A DNA stretch of 7,459 nt from NCBI GenBank assembly GCA_009784305.1, contig WRBZ01000038.1:1-7459 (forward strand), in the 5' to 3' direction. Each line of letters opens with the position of its first letter. Position 1 is the first letter of the stretch. A model generated the notes under the pieces. That model saw nothing but the letters and a program-made list of their open reading frames with translations, was not told the DNA's origin and did not search any database. Shown one piece after another: positions 6,479 through 7,459 of this stretch. The DNA is from Synergistaceae bacterium. GTDB taxonomy: Bacteria; Synergistota; Synergistia; Synergistales; Aminobacteriaceae. The position numbers and the translations under genes were made by a program.

Positions 6479-6508
6479 ATTACACTTTAACTGATGTAGT
6501 GAGGTTAA
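6479..6508 (-). promoter_or_regulatory. Candidate sigma-70 promoter upstream of the NifU-like gene
   Basis: In the 65-base gap after kdsA, read on the - strand, TTAACC (6503-6508) and TGTAAT (6479-6484) are 18 bases apart and match the -35 and -10 consensus at 4 and 5 of 6 positions. It would give the scaffold/GGGtGRT pair a start of its own. The region is AT-rich, so chance matches are easy. Confidence 0.3.
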
Positions 6509-6510
6509 GT

Positions 6511-7380
6511 CTATATTTCCATGAAGTCGATTTTTGTAAAACCAATCTCCTTTCTGACAATGGCGTCAATTTTTTTTATCTGAGTCAGGAATTCTTTAAC
6601 GCGACCGGTGGGGATCATATTCGGGCCGTCGCATTTCGCTTCCGGCGGGTTGGGGTGCGTTTCAATAAAAATCCCATCAATACCTATAGCTGCTGCCGCC
6701 CGTGCTAATGGAAGGATAAAACGGCGGTCTCCTCCGCTTGCCATGCCGTTTGCGCCCGGTTTTTGCACGCTGTGTGTCGCGTCAAATATCACCGGGCAGT
6801 TAAAAGCGCGCATTTCGGCGAGCCCTCTCATATCCACGACTAACTGGTGATATCCCATCGTAGAGCCCCTTTCGCACAAACAGGCGCTGCCTCCGGAATC
6901 CCGGCACTTGTTGAGCGCGGACAGCATGTCTTCAGGAGCTAAGAATTGCGCTTTTTTTATATTTACGGGCTTTTTTGTTACTGCGGCGGCTGTAAGCAGG
7001 TCAGTCTGCCTGCAAAGAAAAGCTGGTATCTGAAGCATATCTACAGCTTCTGCTGCGGCTTCCGCCTGCCATGCTTCGTGTATATCGGTCAAAGTTGGGA
7101 CTTGCAGTGTTTTTCCTATCTTTGACAACTGTTCGAGCCCTTTTTCGATGCCGGGCCCTCTCCAGCTTTTTATTGAAGTCCTGTTGGCCTTATCGAAAGA
7201 AGCTTTGAAGATGTATTTGAAGCCGAGTTCTTCGCAAATATCGCGCATTATCTCTCCGATTTGAACTCCAAGCTCGTAACTCTCAAGCGAACATGGACCG
7301 GCTATGACCGTAAGATCGTTGCCTCCGATATCAAATGGTTTAAAACGTCCATCCTTTGATTCTACTCTGCAAGTTAGCAT
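6511..7380 (-). CDS. kdsA: 3-deoxy-8-phosphooctulonate (Kdo-8-P) synthase KdsA
   Basis: KdsA condenses phosphoenolpyruvate with D-arabinose 5-phosphate to Kdo 8-phosphate, the committed step to the Kdo of LPS inner core. The 289-aa product from ATG 7380 shows the family in full: IAGPCSLES, FKASFDKANR (58-67), LTDIHEAWQAE, IPAFLCRQTDLL, VNIKKAQFLAP, GYHQLVVDMRGL, FDATHSVQ and FIETHPNP. The cysteine at 30 in AGPC, His 203, Glu 240 and Asp 251 correspond to the four metal ligands of the metal-dependent (Aquifex-type) class; the metal-independent E. coli type has Asn in place of the Cys. DATHSVQ separates it from the related DAHP synthases. ATG 7380 is preferred over the in-frame GTG at 7389 because the GTG lies within or right next to the ribosome binding site AGGGTGA. 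It ends 65 bases before the NifU-like gene. Confidence 0.94.
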   Translation of the reverse strand: MLTCRVESKDGRFKPFDIGGNDLTVIAGPCSLESYELGVQIGEIMRDICEELGFKYIFKASFDKANRTSIKSWRGPGIEKGLEQLSKIGKTLQVPTLTDIHEAWQAEAAAEAVDMLQIPAFLCRQTDLLTAAAVTKKPVNIKKAQFLAPEDMLSALNKCRDSGGSACLCERGSTMGYHQLVVDMRGLAEMRAFNCPVIFDATHSVQKPGANGMASGGDRRFILPLARAAAAIGIDGIFIETHPNPPEAKCDGPNMIPTGRVKEFLTQIKKIDAIVRKEIGFTKIDFMEI

Positions 7381-7385
7381 TTTTA

Positions 7386-7392
7386 TCACCCT
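7386..7392 (-). promoter_or_regulatory. Ribosome binding site fixing the kdsA start
   Basis: On the - strand AGGGTGA stands 5 bases before ATG 7380. The GTG at 7389 falls inside this motif, so it is an unlikely start even though it is in frame. Confidence 0.5.
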
Positions 7393-7395
7393 AAA

Positions 7396-7459
7396 CTATT
7401 TATTCATAAAAAGAGCAGACATGGTACTTACCAATTTTTCTCCGATTACGGGCAAAGGA
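7396..7459 (-). CDS. 3' end of an unidentified gene upstream of kdsA (partial)
   Basis: One - strand frame runs from the right edge to a TAG at 7396-7398 and encodes PLPVIGEKLVSTMSALFMNK, which looks like an ordinary protein C-terminus. Its stop is 15 bases before the kdsA ATG, the spacing expected of an operon partner. A second frame ending in TAA at 7400-7402 is also open but has a basic, less protein-like composition. Genes such as pyrG or kdsB often precede kdsA, but I do not recognise either here, so no product is named. Confidence 0.4.
   Translation of the reverse strand, partial: PLPVIGEKLVSTMSALFMNK

Noticed and set aside
6482..6511. Small inverted repeat ACTTTAAC / GTTAAGT after kdsA as a terminator
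   Set aside because: The stem is short, AT-rich and bulged with no clear T tract beyond it.

Overview
The window looks like chromosomal DNA of an anaerobic diderm bacterium, most likely a member of the Synergistota. That is an inference from three things: the paired NifU-like and GGGtGRT genes, a nucleoside kinase carrying a threonyl-tRNA-synthetase-like N-terminal domain, and kdsA, which implies an outer membrane with Kdo-containing LPS. Negativicutes or another diderm anaerobe cannot be excluded without a search.

Left part, + strand (1-4462). This is a compact housekeeping operon in the widely conserved order rbfA, nrnA, truB, ribF: the 3' end of rbfA (ribosome maturation), nrnA (DHH/DHHA1 nano-RNase/pAp phosphatase), truB (tRNA pseudouridine 55 synthase) and ribF (riboflavin kinase/FAD synthetase). 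The genes overlap by about 11, 35 and 4 bases, which suggests translational coupling. A uridine-kinase-like nucleoside kinase follows 33 bases later with its own strong ribosome binding site. It lacks the N-terminal TGS domain usual in its family.

Middle (4463-4732). This is the junction between two converging gene groups and holds no intact gene. It contains a decayed fragment resembling the C-terminus of an MmgE/PrpD-family protein. Nine bases further on is an 80-base AT-rich element with 17-base imperfect terminal inverted repeats and three smaller internal palindromes. The element resembles a MITE or REP-type repeat, and its + strand side is followed by a T-rich tract, so it could also act as a terminator.

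Right part, - strand (4733-7459). Reading leftward from the right edge: the last codons of an unidentified gene, kdsA (Kdo-8-phosphate synthase with metal-dependent-type residues), a NifU/IscU-like scaffold protein, and a GGGtGRT-family protein. The last two are 12 bases apart and almost certainly co-translated. To my knowledge the GGGtGRT family has no established biochemical role, so this pair is the most interesting part of the window. I found no phage, CRISPR, toxin-antitoxin or RNA genes.
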